From positions 62,001 through 126,000 of the forward strand of contig NZ_JACCDB010000001.1 in assembly GCF_013432195.1 (NCBI RefSeq): 64,000 nt of DNA. Reading direction: 5' to 3'. The DNA comes from Tepidicella baoligensis (GTDB lineage: Bacteria > Pseudomonadota > Gammaproteobacteria > Burkholderiales > Burkholderiaceae_C). The translations under genes were made by a program, and so were the position numbers. Each line of letters begins with the position of its first letter. Position 1 is the first letter of the stretch. Shown here one piece after another: positions 51,820-61,411 of this stretch. The notes beneath the pieces are model-generated. The model saw nothing but the letters and a program-made list of their open reading frames with translations. It did no database searches and was not told the DNA's origin.

Positions 51820-54120
51820 ATGACTCCCGCCGAACAAGCCCTGCGCGACGCCGCCTGCGAATACCACCGCGCTCCCCATCGCGGCAAGATCGCCGTCCAG
51901 CCCACCAAGCCACTGTCCAATCAACGTGATCTGAGCCTGGCCTATTCGCCGGGCGTGGCCTATCCCTGCCTGGAAATCCAGGCCGACCCCACCAAGGCGG
52001 CCGAATACACCAGCCGCGGCAACCTGGTCGGCGTGATCACCAACGGCACCGCCGTGCTGGGCCTGGGCGACATCGGTCCGCTGGCGGGCAAGCCGGTGAT
52101 GGAAGGCAAAGGCTGCCTGTTCAAGAAGTTCGCCGGCATCGACGTGTTCGACATCGAACTGGCAGAGCGCGACCCGGACAAGCTGGTGGACATCATCGCG
52201 GCGCTGGAGCCCACCCTGGGCGGCATCAACCTGGAAGACATCAAGGCGCCCGAGTGTTTCTACATCGAGCGCAAGCTGCGCGAACGCATGAACATTCCCG
52301 TGTTCCATGACGACCAGCACGGCACCGCCATCATCTCCAGCGCCGCGCTGCTCAATGGCCTGGAGCTGGTGGGCAAGGACATCGGCCAAGTGAAAGTAGC
52401 CGTTTCGGGTGCCGGTGCCGCCGCCATCGCCTGCCTGGACGTGATGGTGGGCCTGGGCGTGAACCCGGCCCACATTCTGGTGTGTGACTCCAAGGGCGTG
52501 ATCCACAGCGATCGCGAAGACGCCCGGGCCGGCAAACTGGACGATTCCAAACAGCGCTACTGCCAGACCACGAGTGCGCGCACGCTGGCCGACGCGGTCA
52601 ACGGGGCCGACGTGTTCCTGGGCTGCTCCGCCCCCGGCGTGTTGACGGTGGACATGGTCAAGACGATGGCCGAGCGGCCCATCATCCTGGCGCTGGCCAA
52701 TCCGGAACCCGAAATCCGCCCCGAACTCGCCAAGGCCGCACGGCCTGACTGCATCATCGCCACCGGGCGCTCGGACTACCCGAACCAGGTCAACAACGTC
52801 CTGTGCTTCCCTTACATCTTCCGCGGCGCGCTGGACTGCGGTGCCACCAAGATCACCGAAGAAATGAAGCTGGCCTGCGTGCGCCAGATCGCCGAACTGG
52901 CCAAGGCCGACATCAGCGAGGAGGTGGCCAGCGCCTACATGGGGCAGGAGCTCACCTTCGGCCCGGACTACATCATCCCGAAACCGTTCGACTCGCGCCT
53001 GATCCTCAAGATCGCCCCCGCCGTGGCTCAGGCGGCGGCCGACTCCGGCGTGGCCACCCGGCCGATCGCCGACATGGAAGCGTACAAGGAGACGCTCGGG
53101 CGCTTCGTCTACCAGACCGGCATCCTGATGCGGCCGATCTTCAACCTGGCCAAGGCCGTACCGGATACGAAAAAACGCGTAGCCTATGCGGACGGGGAAG
53201 ACGAACGCGCCCTGCGCGCGGCCCAATTGGCCATCGACGATCACCTGGCCGTGCCCATCCTGATCGGCCGCCCGGCGGTGATCGCTGCGCGCATCGAAAA
53301 GGCCGGGCTGCGCATGCGGCTGGGTGTGGACGTGGAAAACGTCAACCCCGAAGACGATCCGCGTTTCCGCCAGTACTGGGAGCACTATCACCAGCTCATG
53401 AAACGCCAAGGCGCCACGCCCGAGGTGGCCAAGGCCGCCGTGCGGCGCTCCAACACCATCATCGGTTCGCTGATGGTGAGCCTGGGCGATGCGGACGCGC
53501 TCATTTGCGGCCTCGTGGGCACCTATACCACACACCTGGAGCGCATCGACAGCATCCTGGGCAAAAAACCCGGCGTGGGCAACTACGCGGCGGTCAACGC
53601 GCTCATGACGCCGCAGGGCCCTCTGTTCGTGGCCGACACCTATGTGAACGAGGACCCGAGCGCCGAGCAACTCGCCGAAATCGCCTGGATGGCCGCTCAG
53701 GAGGTGCAGCGCTTCGGCATCCCGCCCAAGGTGGCGTTCCTGTCGCACAGCAGCTTCGGCTCGTCGAAACGCGCGCCGGCGCGCAAGATGCGCGAGGCGC
53801 GCGATCTGTTCGTGGCCCGGCACCCCGAGATCGAATGCGATGGCGAGCTGCACGGCGACGCCGCGCTGCAGCCCGAGATCCGCGAACGCTACCTGGCGGA
53901 CAGCACCCTGCGCGGCGCGGCCAACCTGCTGATCTGCCCCAACCTGGACGCGGCCAACATCCTCTACAACGTGCTCAAGACGACGACCAGCGGCGGCGTG
54001 ACCGTCGGCCCCATGCTGATGGGCGTCAACGGCACGGCCTACATCCTGACCCCGGCGGCCACGGTGCGGCGCGTGCTCAACATGACGGCACTGGCCGCCG
54101 CCTGCCATGTCAGCGCCTGA
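51820..54120 (+). CDS. maeB: NADP-dependent malic enzyme with PTA-like domain (MaeB type)
   Basis: A 766-residue enzyme converting malate to pyruvate and CO2 with NADP+. Residues 1-430 form the malic enzyme part ([41 protein letters not shown], then the cofactor fold [14 protein letters not shown]). From about 440 a phosphotransacetylase-like domain follows ([37 protein letters not shown]), which lacks transacetylase activity in MaeB and regulates the enzyme. The 3' end overlaps the convergent LysR gene by 11 nt. It likely supplies NADPH and pyruvate during growth on organic acids or amino acids. Confidence 0.95.
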   Translation: MTPAEQALRDAACEYHRAPHRGKIAVQPTKPLSNQRDLSLAYSPGVAYPCLEIQADPTKAAEYTSRGNLVGVITNGTAVLGLGDIGPLAGKPVMEGKGCLFKKFAGIDVFDIELAERDPDKLVDIIAALEPTLGGINLEDIKAPECFYIERKLRERMNIPVFHDDQHGTAIISSAALLNGLELVGKDIGQVKVAVSGAGAAAIACLDVMVGLGVNPAHILVCDSKGVIHSDREDARAGKLDDSKQRYCQTTSARTLADAVNGADVFLGCSAPGVLTVDMVKTMAERPIILALANPEPEIRPELAKAARPDCIIATGRSDYPNQVNNVLCFPYIFRGALDCGATKITEEMKLACVRQIAELAKADISEEVASAYMGQELTFGPDYIIPKPFDSRLILKIAPAVAQAAADSGVATRPIADMEAYKETLGRFVYQTGILMRPIFNLAKAVPDTKKRVAYADGEDERALRAAQLAIDDHLAVPILIGRPAVIAARIEKAGLRMRLGVDVENVNPEDDPRFRQYWEHYHQLMKRQGATPEVAKAAVRRSNTIIGSLMVSLGDADALICGLVGTYTTHLERIDSILGKKPGVGNYAAVNALMTPQGPLFVADTYVNEDPSAEQLAEIAWMAAQEVQRFGIPPKVAFLSHSSFGSSKRAPARKMREARDLFVARHPEIECDGELHGDAALQPEIRERYLADSTLRGAANLLICPNLDAANILYNVLKTTTSGGVTVGPMLMGVNGTAYILTPAATVRRVLNMTALAAACHVSA

Positions 54121-55030
54121 CGCGCTCGGCAAACAGCCTGACCACCAGTTGGCGAAACCACTGGTGGCCGGGGTCGTTTTCAAACCGGTGGCTCCAGTGG
54201 AGTGACACCGTGAAGGTGCTGCGTTCGAACTGTGGGTCGAACAGCGCGCACCCCCATTCCGCAGCAAAACCTTGGGCGATGTTGCGCGGCATCACCGCAC
54301 ACAGGTCGGTGGAACGCACGATGGAGGGCAGCACCATGAAATGCTGGGTGGTCAGGCGCAGTCGCTCTTCCAGCCCCTCATGCTGCAGGATGCGCAAGGT
54401 ATCGGCATGGCTGCGAATGGCGACAAACTCCATGCGCCGCAACCACTTGATGACGGCCGAGCGCTGCCGGCACGCTTGCAGCGCCTCGCGCATGGGGTGC
54501 TCGCGCCGCATCAATACGATGTAGCGGTCGTCCAGCAGCTCCTGACTGCGGGTGGACTTGACCCGTGGCAGGAAGCCGAAGGCAAAGTCGATGGTGCCCC
54601 GGTCCAGCCAGGCGGCGATGTCGTCGTGCGGCACCGGTTGCGTGGCCAGGCGCACATGCGGGGCCTCGGCGACCAGCGCCTTCATCAGTTCCGGCAAAAA
54701 GCGCCCCTCGCCGATGTCGCTCATGTGCAGCCGGAACAGCCGGCGCGAGGTCTGCGGCTGAAAGCCCGACGATGCCTCCAGGGCGTCGTCGATGGTCTGC
54801 AGCGCCTGCTGCACCGACTCGGCCAGGGCATGGGCGCGGGGCGTGGGCTCCACGCCCCCTGCAGCACGCATGAACAACGGGTCTTTCAGCAGCAGGCGCA
54901 AGCGGGTCAACGCCTGGCTGGCAGCGGGCTGCGTCATGCCCAGGCGCTCCGCTGCCCGGCTCACGTTGCCTGCCCGGTAGACCTCGTTGAAGAGGCGCAG
55001 CAGGTTGAGGTCGATGTTCTTGGTATGCAT
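54110..55030 (-). CDS. LysR-type regulator divergent from the indolepyruvate oxidoreductase genes
   Basis: A 306-residue LysR regulator: helix-turn-helix at residues 5-64 (LNLLRLFNEVYRAGNVSRAA; GMTQPAASQALTRLR) and a two-lobed effector domain (about 95-300: RRLFRLHMSDIGEGRFLPEL; IDFAFGFLPRV). The ATG at 55030 gives the typical short N-terminus. It is divergent from the oxidoreductase operon, with 87 nt between starts, and by the usual LysR logic controls it. The inducer is unknown; an aromatic acid would fit the neighbours. Confidence 0.88.
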   Translation of the reverse strand: MHTKNIDLNLLRLFNEVYRAGNVSRAAERLGMTQPAASQALTRLRLLLKDPLFMRAAGGVEPTPRAHALAESVQQALQTIDDALEASSGFQPQTSRRLFRLHMSDIGEGRFLPELMKALVAEAPHVRLATQPVPHDDIAAWLDRGTIDFAFGFLPRVKSTRSQELLDDRYIVLMRREHPMREALQACRQRSAVIKWLRRMEFVAIRSHADTLRILQHEGLEERLRLTTQHFMVLPSIVRSTDLCAVMPRNIAQGFAAEWGCALFDPQFERSTFTVSLHWSHRFENDPGHQWFRQLVVRLFAERVRR

Positions 55031-55117
55031 ATAGCTTATAAGGCTTATCACACTCATTTTATTGATCAATGGTCGATCGGAACGGATACTGCAGGAAATA
55101 CCGCTGGAGACAGACCG
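55031..55117. promoter_or_regulatory. Divergent control region, LysR gene and oxidoreductase operon
   Basis: This 87-nt AT-rich gap holds the palindromes CTTATAAG (55036-55043) and ATTGATCAAT (55061-55070) and the direct repeat GCTTAT. The T-N11-A spacing of LysR boxes can be met here, so these are candidate binding sites. A GGAGA ribosome-binding site for the downstream TTG start lies at its right end. Confidence 0.5.
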
Positions 55118-57277
55118 TTGGAAGTTTCATTCGCGCAGGAAATAGAGTCCCTGCGGCTCGGTGACGGGCACACATTTCACGGTGAGGGCATCCTCGCCAT
55201 CACCAAGGGCCTGCTGCAATCGGGCGTGGCCTATGTGGGCGGTTATCAGGGTGCCCCGGTTTCGCACCTGCTGGACGTGATGGTCCAGGCCAAACCCTAC
55301 ATGGACGAATTGGGCGTGCATGTGGAGGCCTGCTCCAACGAGGCTTCGGCCGCCGCCATGTTGGGTGCCTCCATCCACTATCCCTTGCGGGGTGCCGTCA
55401 CCTGGAAGTCAATCGTGGGCACCAACGTGGCGGCCGACGCGCTGTCCAACCTCTCCTCGCCAGGTGTGAAGGGAGGCGTCCTGATCATCGTGGGGGAAGA
55501 CTACGGCGAAGGCGCCAGCGTGATCCAGGAGCGCACCCATGCGTTCGCGCTGAAATCCAGCATGTGCCTGCTCGATCCGCGGCCCGAGCTGGGCCAGATG
55601 GTCAACATGGTGGAGCACGGTTTCCGGCTGTCGGAAGCCTCGAACATGCCCGTGATCATGGAGTTGCGCATCCGGGCCTGCCATGTACGGGGCAGCTTCG
55701 AGGCCAAGGACAACCGGGCGCCGCCGATCTCCAAGCGGGCGCTGATGGAAGAACCCGCCGCCTTCGACTATGCCCGGCTGGCACACCCCCCCGTGACCTT
55801 CAGCCACGAAAAGCTCAAGACCGCCGAACGGCTGCCGGCGGCGCGACGCTACATCCAGGAACACCGGCTCAACGAGCTGATGGACGGGGATTACGCCCAC
55901 GTCGGCATCATCGTCCAGGGCGGGCTCTACAACACCCTGATCCGTACATTGCAACAGTTCGATCTGGCCGATGCCTTCGGCCAGAGCCGGATTCCGCTAC
56001 TGGTGCTCAACGTGACCTATCCGCTGGTGCCGCAGGAGCTGCAGACGTTCTGCGCGGGCAAGGAGGCGGTGCTCATGCTGGAGGAGGGCCAGCCCGAGTA
56101 CATCGAGCAGGAGCTGGCCACCCTGCTGCGCCGGGCCGACATCCAGACCCCGCTGCACGGCAAGGACATGCTTCCGAGTGCCGGCGAGTACACGGCCGAG
56201 GTCATGGCCCATGGTCTGGCCCAGTTTGTTCAACGGTATCTGCCCGATCAGGCCGCCGCCCTGGAGGCAGCAACGGCTTGGCTGCAAGGCAATGCCCAGC
56301 GCCGTGCCGAGGTGGCTGCGCAGCGCACCGCCCCCTTGCCTGCCCGCCCACCAGGCATGTGCATCGGCTGTCCCGAACGGCCGGTCTTTGCAGCACTCAA
56401 GCTCGCGCAGCAGGACGTGGGGCCCGTGCACATCGCGGCCGACATCGGCTGCCATGCGCTGGGCACGTTCGAGCCGTTTTCCTTTGGCCATTCCATCCTC
56501 GGCTACGGCATGAGCCTCGCCAGCCGGGCGGGCGTCTCGCCGATGATGCAGCGGCGCGTGCTGTCCATCATGGGCGACGGTGGTTTCTGGCACAACGGGC
56601 TGCTCACGGGCGTGCAATCCGCCCTGTTCAACGGCGACGACGCGGTGCTGCTGATTTTCAAGAACGGTTACACATCGGCCACCGGCACGCAGGACATCAT
56701 CTCCACACCCGACGATGCGGCCAAGAACGGGGCTGCCGACAAGCGCCAGAGCCTGGTCCACACCAACCAGACCATCGAAAACACCCTGAAAGGCCTGGGC
56801 GTGCAATGGCTGCGCACCGTCCACACCTACGAGGTGAGCAAGGTGCGCGACACCCTCCACGAGGCCTTCACCACCGACTTCAACGGGCTGAAGGTGATCG
56901 TGGCGGAGGGCGAATGCCAGCTGGAGCGGCAACGCCGCATCAAGCCCTGGCTGGCCAGCCTGCTCAAGAAAGGCGAGCGCGTGGTCAGGGTGAAGTACGG
57001 CGTGGACGAGGATGTGTGCAACGGCGATCACGCCTGCATACGGCTGTCGGGCTGCCCCACGTTGACGCTCAAGGACAACCCCGACCCGCTGAAGGTGGAC
57101 CCGGTGGCCACGGTGATCGACGGGTGTGTGGGTTGTGGCCTGTGCGGCGAAAACGCCCATGCGGCCACGCTGTGCCCCTCGTTCTATCGTGCCGAGGTGG
57201 TGCAGAACCCGCGCTGGCACGAACGCCTGATGAACCGGTGGCGCGGCCTGTGGCTGCGCTGGATGCAACCCGCTTGA
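55118..57277 (+). CDS. iorA: Indolepyruvate:ferredoxin oxidoreductase, alpha subunit (thiamine-PP and FeS)
   Basis: A 719-residue IorA-type subunit that decarboxylates aryl-pyruvates to aryl-acetyl-CoA with ferredoxin as electron acceptor. The N-terminal part binds at the subunit interface (GEGILAITKGLLQSGVAYVG). The motif MCIGCPERP at about 414-422 and the thiamine-PP site IMGDGGFWHNG are present. A C-terminal ferredoxin-like region (about 634-690) has cysteines in VCNGDHACIRLSGCPTL and CVGCGLCGENAHAATLC. The start is a TTG at 55118 behind GGAGA; the frame stays open far upstream but there it overlaps the LysR gene. The beta-type gene follows after 12 nt. Confidence 0.9.
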   Translation: MEVSFAQEIESLRLGDGHTFHGEGILAITKGLLQSGVAYVGGYQGAPVSHLLDVMVQAKPYMDELGVHVEACSNEASAAAMLGASIHYPLRGAVTWKSIVGTNVAADALSNLSSPGVKGGVLIIVGEDYGEGASVIQERTHAFALKSSMCLLDPRPELGQMVNMVEHGFRLSEASNMPVIMELRIRACHVRGSFEAKDNRAPPISKRALMEEPAAFDYARLAHPPVTFSHEKLKTAERLPAARRYIQEHRLNELMDGDYAHVGIIVQGGLYNTLIRTLQQFDLADAFGQSRIPLLVLNVTYPLVPQELQTFCAGKEAVLMLEEGQPEYIEQELATLLRRADIQTPLHGKDMLPSAGEYTAEVMAHGLAQFVQRYLPDQAAALEAATAWLQGNAQRRAEVAAQRTAPLPARPPGMCIGCPERPVFAALKLAQQDVGPVHIAADIGCHALGTFEPFSFGHSILGYGMSLASRAGVSPMMQRRVLSIMGDGGFWHNGLLTGVQSALFNGDDAVLLIFKNGYTSATGTQDIISTPDDAAKNGAADKRQSLVHTNQTIENTLKGLGVQWLRTVHTYEVSKVRDTLHEAFTTDFNGLKVIVAEGECQLERQRRIKPWLASLLKKGERVVRVKYGVDEDVCNGDHACIRLSGCPTLTLKDNPDPLKVDPVATVIDGCVGCGLCGENAHAATLCPSFYRAEVVQNPRWHERLMNRWRGLWLRWMQPA

Positions 57278-57289
57278 GACCCCGTTTCC

Positions 57290-58927
57290 GTGAACGCCCC
57301 ATCCTCCCCTCCCGCTCCGAAAGACCGCCCGGTCTCCCTGCTGCTGTGCGCCCTGGGCGGCGAAGGCGGCGGTGTGCTGACCGACTGGCTCGTCGACACC
57401 GCTCGCCAAGCCGGCTATGCAGCCCAGGCCACCTCCGTCCCCGGCGTGGCCCAGCGCACCGGCGCTACCACCTACTACGTCGAGGTCTACCCCGTGCCGC
57501 TGGCGGATTGTGGAGGGCGCAGGCCTGTATTCGGCCTCAACCCGCTGCCCGGCCGGCTGGATGCGCTGGTCTCCTCGGAACTGCTGGAAACCGGGCGCCA
57601 GATCGCCAACGGCATGGTCTCGCGCGACCACACCCTGCTCATCAGCTCATCGGCCCGGACTTACACCACCGCCGAAAAAATGGTCATGGGCGACGGGCGC
57701 GCAGCCGACGCCGATCTGCTCGCCCTGGTTCGGCAACACAGCCGCGCACACCATGTGGTGGACATGGCTCGCATGACGCGACAAGCCGGCACTGTGGTGA
57801 GCGCGGTGATGCTGGGATGCATCGCTGCCAGCGGACTGTTGCCCATGAGCCGGCGCGACTACGAGTCGGTGATCGGCGCCTCGGGCTCAAGCGCTCAGGC
57901 CAGCCTGCGCGGTTTTGCCATGGCCTATGAAACCATCGAGCGGCAACGCCAACAGGCGCAGTACGTGGAGACGGTGTGGCGCCCGCCAGCCCAGGACTCT
58001 CCCCAACCCGATCGCCTAGGGACCTTGCCTGCGCAAGCTCAGGGCCTGCCAGCGGCCGCCATGGACATGGTCCGGCTGGGTCATGAACGGCTGGTCGAGT
58101 ACCAGGACGCCACCTATGCGGCGCAGTACCTGCAACGCCTGCAACGCCTGCACGCCGCCGAGCGGCAAGCTGATCCTTCGGGCGAACACCAGGGCGCCAT
58201 CGTCAAGGAAATGGCCCGCTGGCTGGCGCTGTGGATGGCGTTCGACGATGTGGTCCGGGTCGCCGACCTCAAGAGCCGCCGCAGCCGCATGGCCCGTGTC
58301 CAGCAGGAAGTGAAGGCAGATGCAGCCGATGTGCTGAAGGTGTACGACCATTTCAAACCGGGAATACCCGAGCTGGCCGGTCTGCTGCCCCAAGGACTGG
58401 CCGCACGCCTGATCGCGTGGGACCAGCGTCGCGTCCAGCGGGACCTCAAGCCCTGGGCCATGCCGCTGAAAATCGCGACCCACAGCGTCAGTGGGTTCCT
58501 GGCCTTGCGCTTCATGGCGTCGCTGAAGCGGTTGCGGCGCCGGGGTAGCCGTTTTGCGCTGGAGCAGTCCCTGATCGAGCGCTGGTTGGCCTGTGTAGAA
58601 GCATGTACCCGGGAACACTGGGCTTTAGGATACGAGGTCGCCCTGTGCGGTCAATTGATCAAGGGCTATGGCAGCACCAACGAGCGGGGCAAGGACAACC
58701 TGCTGCACATCATCGACCATCTGGCATCGCCTTCAGAGACGCCCGCGTCCAGCGCCACCGAACGAGCCAAAGCCGTGCGGGCTGCCAGACTCGCCGCCCT
58801 CACCGACGAGGCCGGCAAAGCCCTGGACCAGGTATTGGTGGGGCATGGTGCCCCTGCCCGTCCCCTCAAGGCACAGCCCATCCACTGGGTAAAGCGCCCC
58901 CAGCGCACGACTCACCAGCCCGGCTGA
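57290..58927 (+). CDS. iorB: Indolepyruvate oxidoreductase, beta-family subunit with C-terminal extension
   Basis: A 545-residue protein beginning with a GTG. Residues 15-215 match the IorB/gamma-type pyruvate oxidoreductase domain (LLLCALGGEGGGVLTDWLVD; TSVPGVAQRTGATTYYVE). The remaining 330 residues form a helical domain (DUF6537-like) fused in many proteobacterial versions, about twice the size of archaeal IorB. It pairs with the alpha subunit encoded 12 nt upstream. A Bug-type binding-protein gene follows after 28 nt and may be part of the same operon. Confidence 0.87.
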   Translation: MNAPSSPPAPKDRPVSLLLCALGGEGGGVLTDWLVDTARQAGYAAQATSVPGVAQRTGATTYYVEVYPVPLADCGGRRPVFGLNPLPGRLDALVSSELLETGRQIANGMVSRDHTLLISSSARTYTTAEKMVMGDGRAADADLLALVRQHSRAHHVVDMARMTRQAGTVVSAVMLGCIAASGLLPMSRRDYESVIGASGSSAQASLRGFAMAYETIERQRQQAQYVETVWRPPAQDSPQPDRLGTLPAQAQGLPAAAMDMVRLGHERLVEYQDATYAAQYLQRLQRLHAAERQADPSGEHQGAIVKEMARWLALWMAFDDVVRVADLKSRRSRMARVQQEVKADAADVLKVYDHFKPGIPELAGLLPQGLAARLIAWDQRRVQRDLKPWAMPLKIATHSVSGFLALRFMASLKRLRRRGSRFALEQSLIERWLACVEACTREHWALGYEVALCGQLIKGYGSTNERGKDNLLHIIDHLASPSETPASSATERAKAVRAARLAALTDEAGKALDQVLVGHGAPARPLKAQPIHWVKRPQRTTHQPG

Positions 58928-58955
58928 TTTTTTCCCACACAACAAGGAGACCACC

Positions 58956-59945
58956 ATGACCACTTCCCGATACCTGCGCCGCACCCTGCTGATGCTGGGC
59001 ATATCCACCGCCATCACGCTGGGCGCGCTGGGCAGCGCCGCCGCCCAGGCCTGGCCCACCAAACCCGTCCGGATCGTGGTTGGGTTCCCGCCAGGCGGGG
59101 TGGCCGACCAGATCGCCCGACTGGTGGCCACCCCACTGGCCGAAGCCATCGGGCAGCCCGTGCTGGTCGAAAACCGGCCAGGTGCCAACGGCAACATCGC
59201 GGGCGATGCGGTCGCCAAATCGCCTGCCGACGGCTACACCCTGCTGATGGCCTCGGGTGGCATGGTGTCGGTCAACCCCCACATTTACAGCCGAATGTCG
59301 TTCGACCCCGTCAAGGACCTCGTGCCCGTGGCCTCGGCCGCGCGCGTGCTGGTGTACCTGATGGCCCGTCCGACGCTGGAAGTCTCTTCGGCACAGGAGC
59401 TGATCGCCATGATGAAGGCTCAACCAGGCAAGCTCTCCTACGGTTCGGCCGGTAACGGCAGTTCGCCTCACATCGCCGGCGAGATGTTCAAAAGCCAGGC
59501 CGGCGTGTTCGCGGTGCACGTGCCGTATCGTGGTGCTGCCCCCGCCCTCAACGACCTCATGGGTGGCCAGATCGACTTCTACTTCGATCCCGGCATCGGC
59601 CTGCAACACGCGCGCGCCGGCCGCACCAAGCTGCTGGCCGTGGGCAGCCTGAAGCGTTCGCCGCTGTTTCCCGACGTGCCCACCCTCGATGAACTGGGTC
59701 TGCGAGGGTTCGATGCCGATACCATTTTCGGCTTCTATGCACCCGCGGGCACCCCGACCGGCGTGATCACCCGGCTCAACCGCGAAATCAACCAGATCCT
59801 GAACACCGCCCCTGTACGCGAGCGCATCACCACTCTGGGCGGTGAAGCCCTGCCGCTGAGCCCTGCCGAGTTCGGGCAGCGTGGCGCTCAGGACTCCGAG
59901 CGTTTTGGCGCCATCATCCGGGAACGCAACATCCGCGCCGACTGA
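58956..59945 (+). CDS. Bug-family (TctC-type) periplasmic binding protein
   Basis: A 329-residue exported receptor: signal peptide with cleavage near AAAQA, then the Bug hallmark WPTKPVRIVVGFPPGGVADQ (split at its turn), RPGANGNIAGDAVAKSPADG, SYGSAGNGSSPHIAGEMFK and VPYRGAAPALNDLMGGQIDF. Such receptors are abundant in Burkholderiales and bind carboxylates, nicotinate or aromatic acids. No TctA/TctB genes are nearby. The ATG at 58956 has AAGGAGA upstream. Standing behind the indolepyruvate oxidoreductase genes, it may bring in an aryl acid; the ligand is not proven. Confidence 0.88.
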   Translation: MTTSRYLRRTLLMLGISTAITLGALGSAAAQAWPTKPVRIVVGFPPGGVADQIARLVATPLAEAIGQPVLVENRPGANGNIAGDAVAKSPADGYTLLMASGGMVSVNPHIYSRMSFDPVKDLVPVASAARVLVYLMARPTLEVSSAQELIAMMKAQPGKLSYGSAGNGSSPHIAGEMFKSQAGVFAVHVPYRGAAPALNDLMGGQIDFYFDPGIGLQHARAGRTKLLAVGSLKRSPLFPDVPTLDELGLRGFDADTIFGFYAPAGTPTGVITRLNREINQILNTAPVRERITTLGGEALPLSPAEFGQRGAQDSERFGAIIRERNIRAD

Positions 59946-59971
59946 TCGCCTCCCCGCTCAGGCATCAGCCC

Positions 59972-60009
59972 CCCAGGCCGGGCTCCGCTGTTGCGGAGCC
60001 CGGCCTGGG
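59972..60009 (+). terminator. Intrinsic terminator after the Bug gene
   Basis: A 17-bp perfect GC stem (59972-59988 with 59993-60009) closes the 4-nt loop TGTT and is followed by a short T-run (GTTTGAGGGTTT). It ends the oxidoreductase-Bug operon 26 nt after the last stop codon. The same dyad works in the other direction, although no gene enters from the right. Confidence 0.8.
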
Positions 60010-60059
60010 CGTTTGAGGGTTTCCCCTGTGCGCTTTCTGGGCCAGAAGAAATCATAATC

Positions 60060-60256
60060 TGTATACAAACTTGTGCACGAAAAATCTCCCTGACAATCGA
60101 TAAGGGTTAACCATGAGCTTCAACACCTCAAAACCCAGTAGCAAGCCAGCAGATTTTTCATACACACTTGTAGTGCATGGATGCACCAGCCCCGTACTCA
60201 ACCCCTCGAGCCTGAGGCTCCCACAAATGCAGTGTTTCCATGACATTTTGTATACA
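60060..60256. promoter_or_regulatory. Leader region with paired TGTATACA palindromes before the ABC importer
   Basis: The 413 nt between the Bug gene and the ABC importer hold no clear gene. Two perfect palindromes TGTATACA stand out at 60060-60067 and 60249-60256, 189 bp apart, each in an AT-rich setting. This core fits GntR-family operators. Two sites so far apart could support looping by a repressor encoded elsewhere. A 55-codon open frame lies between them. Confidence 0.5.
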
Positions 60257-60280
60257 CCTCTGTGCTCAGAAAAGAGGTAA
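60113..60280 (+). CDS. Possible 55-residue small protein or leader peptide
   Basis: An ATG at 60113, behind AAGGG, opens a 55-codon frame ending with TAA at 60280, 78 nt before the binding-protein gene. The product is Ser/Pro-rich with no hydrophobic segment and two cysteines near the end. It contains the second palindrome. It has no recognisable family, and its codon use does not clearly favour coding. A chance frame is the simplest view. Confidence 0.2.
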   Translation: MSFNTSKPSSKPADFSYTLVVHGCTSPVLNPSSLRLPQMQCFHDILYTPLCSEKR

Positions 60281-60358
60281 GAGCTGGCACCGATCTTGCT
60301 GGACGGATTGGAGCCCATCCTGACCTTACCGTTACCTTTTGCCGTTCCTAGAAACCTC

Positions 60359-61390
60359 ATGAACAAGCGCCATTTCCTGCAAGCCACCGCCGCTCTGGCG
60401 GTTGCCGTCACCTTGGGTTCGGTTCATGCCCAGACACCGATCCGCTTCCAGCTCGACTGGCGCTTCGAAGGCCCAGCCGCGCTGTTCCTGCACCCTGCCG
60501 CCAAGGGTTATTTCCGTGATGTAGGCCTGAACGTGACCATTGACTCTGGCAATGGCTCCAGTGGCACCGTGACGCGCGTGGCCTCGGGCACCTACGACAT
60601 GGGTCTTGCAGACCTGGCCGCTCTCATGGAATTCCACGCCAACAACCCGGACGCCCCGAACAAGCCGGTGGCCGTGATGATGGTCTACAACAACACCCCC
60701 GCGGCGGTACTGGCCCTCAAGAAGAGCGGCATCAGGACGCCCGCCGACCTCAATGGCAAGAGGCTCGGCGCCCCGGTCTTCGACGCTGGCCGCAAGGCCT
60801 TTCCCATCTTCGAGAAGGCCAACAACGTCAGCGGCGTGACCTGGACCTCCATGGACCCGCCGCTGCGTGAAACCATGCTGGTCCGTGGGGACATCGACGC
60901 CATCACGGGTTTTTCTTTCACCTCGCTGCTGAACCTGGAAGCCCGTGGCGTCAAACCCGAAGACGTGGTCATCATGCCCTTCGCGGATCATGGCGTGAAG
61001 CTGTATGGAAATGCGATCATCGCCTCGCCCAAGCTGATTCAGGAGAATCCGGCCGCGATCACCGCCTTCCTGAAGGCGTTTGTCAAGGGTGCCCAGGAAG
61101 TCATGGCCAATCCGGCGATGGGCATCGAATCGGTGAAAGCCCGCGACGGCATCATCAACGTGGCCCTGGAAACCCGCCGCCTGCAACTGGCGATCGACTC
61201 GGTGATCGCCAGCCCCGATGCGCGCCGAGAAGGCTTCGGCCAGATCAACCCGGGACGCCTGAGCCTGATGGCCAGCCAGGTGTCAGACGCCTTTGGCACC
61301 CGCACCCGTGTGAACCCGGCCACCGTCTGGAATGGCTCGATGCTGCCTCCCGCCGCCGAACTGGACATCCTGCCGCCGGCCAGGCGCTGA
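60359..61390 (+). CDS. NMT1/THI5-like ABC importer binding protein
   Basis: A 343-residue exported receptor: signal peptide cleaved after SVHAQ, then the SsuA/TauA/NMT1 pattern IRFQLDWRFEGPAALFLHPAAKGYFRD (split at the turn), VASGTYDMGLADLAALMEF and LKKSGIRTPADLNGKRLG. This class binds sulfonates, nitrate, pyrimidines or phthalate-like acids; the ligand cannot be read. An ATPase gene and a permease gene follow. Between it and the ATPase gene is a terminator-like hairpin, which would make more binding protein than membrane components. Confidence 0.85.
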   Translation: MNKRHFLQATAALAVAVTLGSVHAQTPIRFQLDWRFEGPAALFLHPAAKGYFRDVGLNVTIDSGNGSSGTVTRVASGTYDMGLADLAALMEFHANNPDAPNKPVAVMMVYNNTPAAVLALKKSGIRTPADLNGKRLGAPVFDAGRKAFPIFEKANNVSGVTWTSMDPPLRETMLVRGDIDAITGFSFTSLLNLEARGVKPEDVVIMPFADHGVKLYGNAIIASPKLIQENPAAITAFLKAFVKGAQEVMANPAMGIESVKARDGIINVALETRRLQLAIDSVIASPDARREGFGQINPGRLSLMASQVSDAFGTRTRVNPATVWNGSMLPPAAELDILPPARR

Positions 61391-61411
61391 CGCTCACCAG
61401 ACCGACAATAC

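Noticed and set aside
51772-54267. 831-codon open frame on the minus strand opposite maeB
   Set aside because: It is the mirror of a high-GC gene; its product is rich in His, Gln and Arg with no family pattern, while the plus strand encodes a full malic enzyme.
54272-55117. N-terminal extension of the indolepyruvate oxidoreductase alpha subunit
   Set aside because: The frame is open, but it runs through the divergent LysR gene and does not resemble the family; the TTG at 55118 with GGAGA is the better start.
55997-57631. 544-codon open frame on the minus strand across iorA and iorB
   Set aside because: It spans two real genes and their junction and has no recognisable domain.
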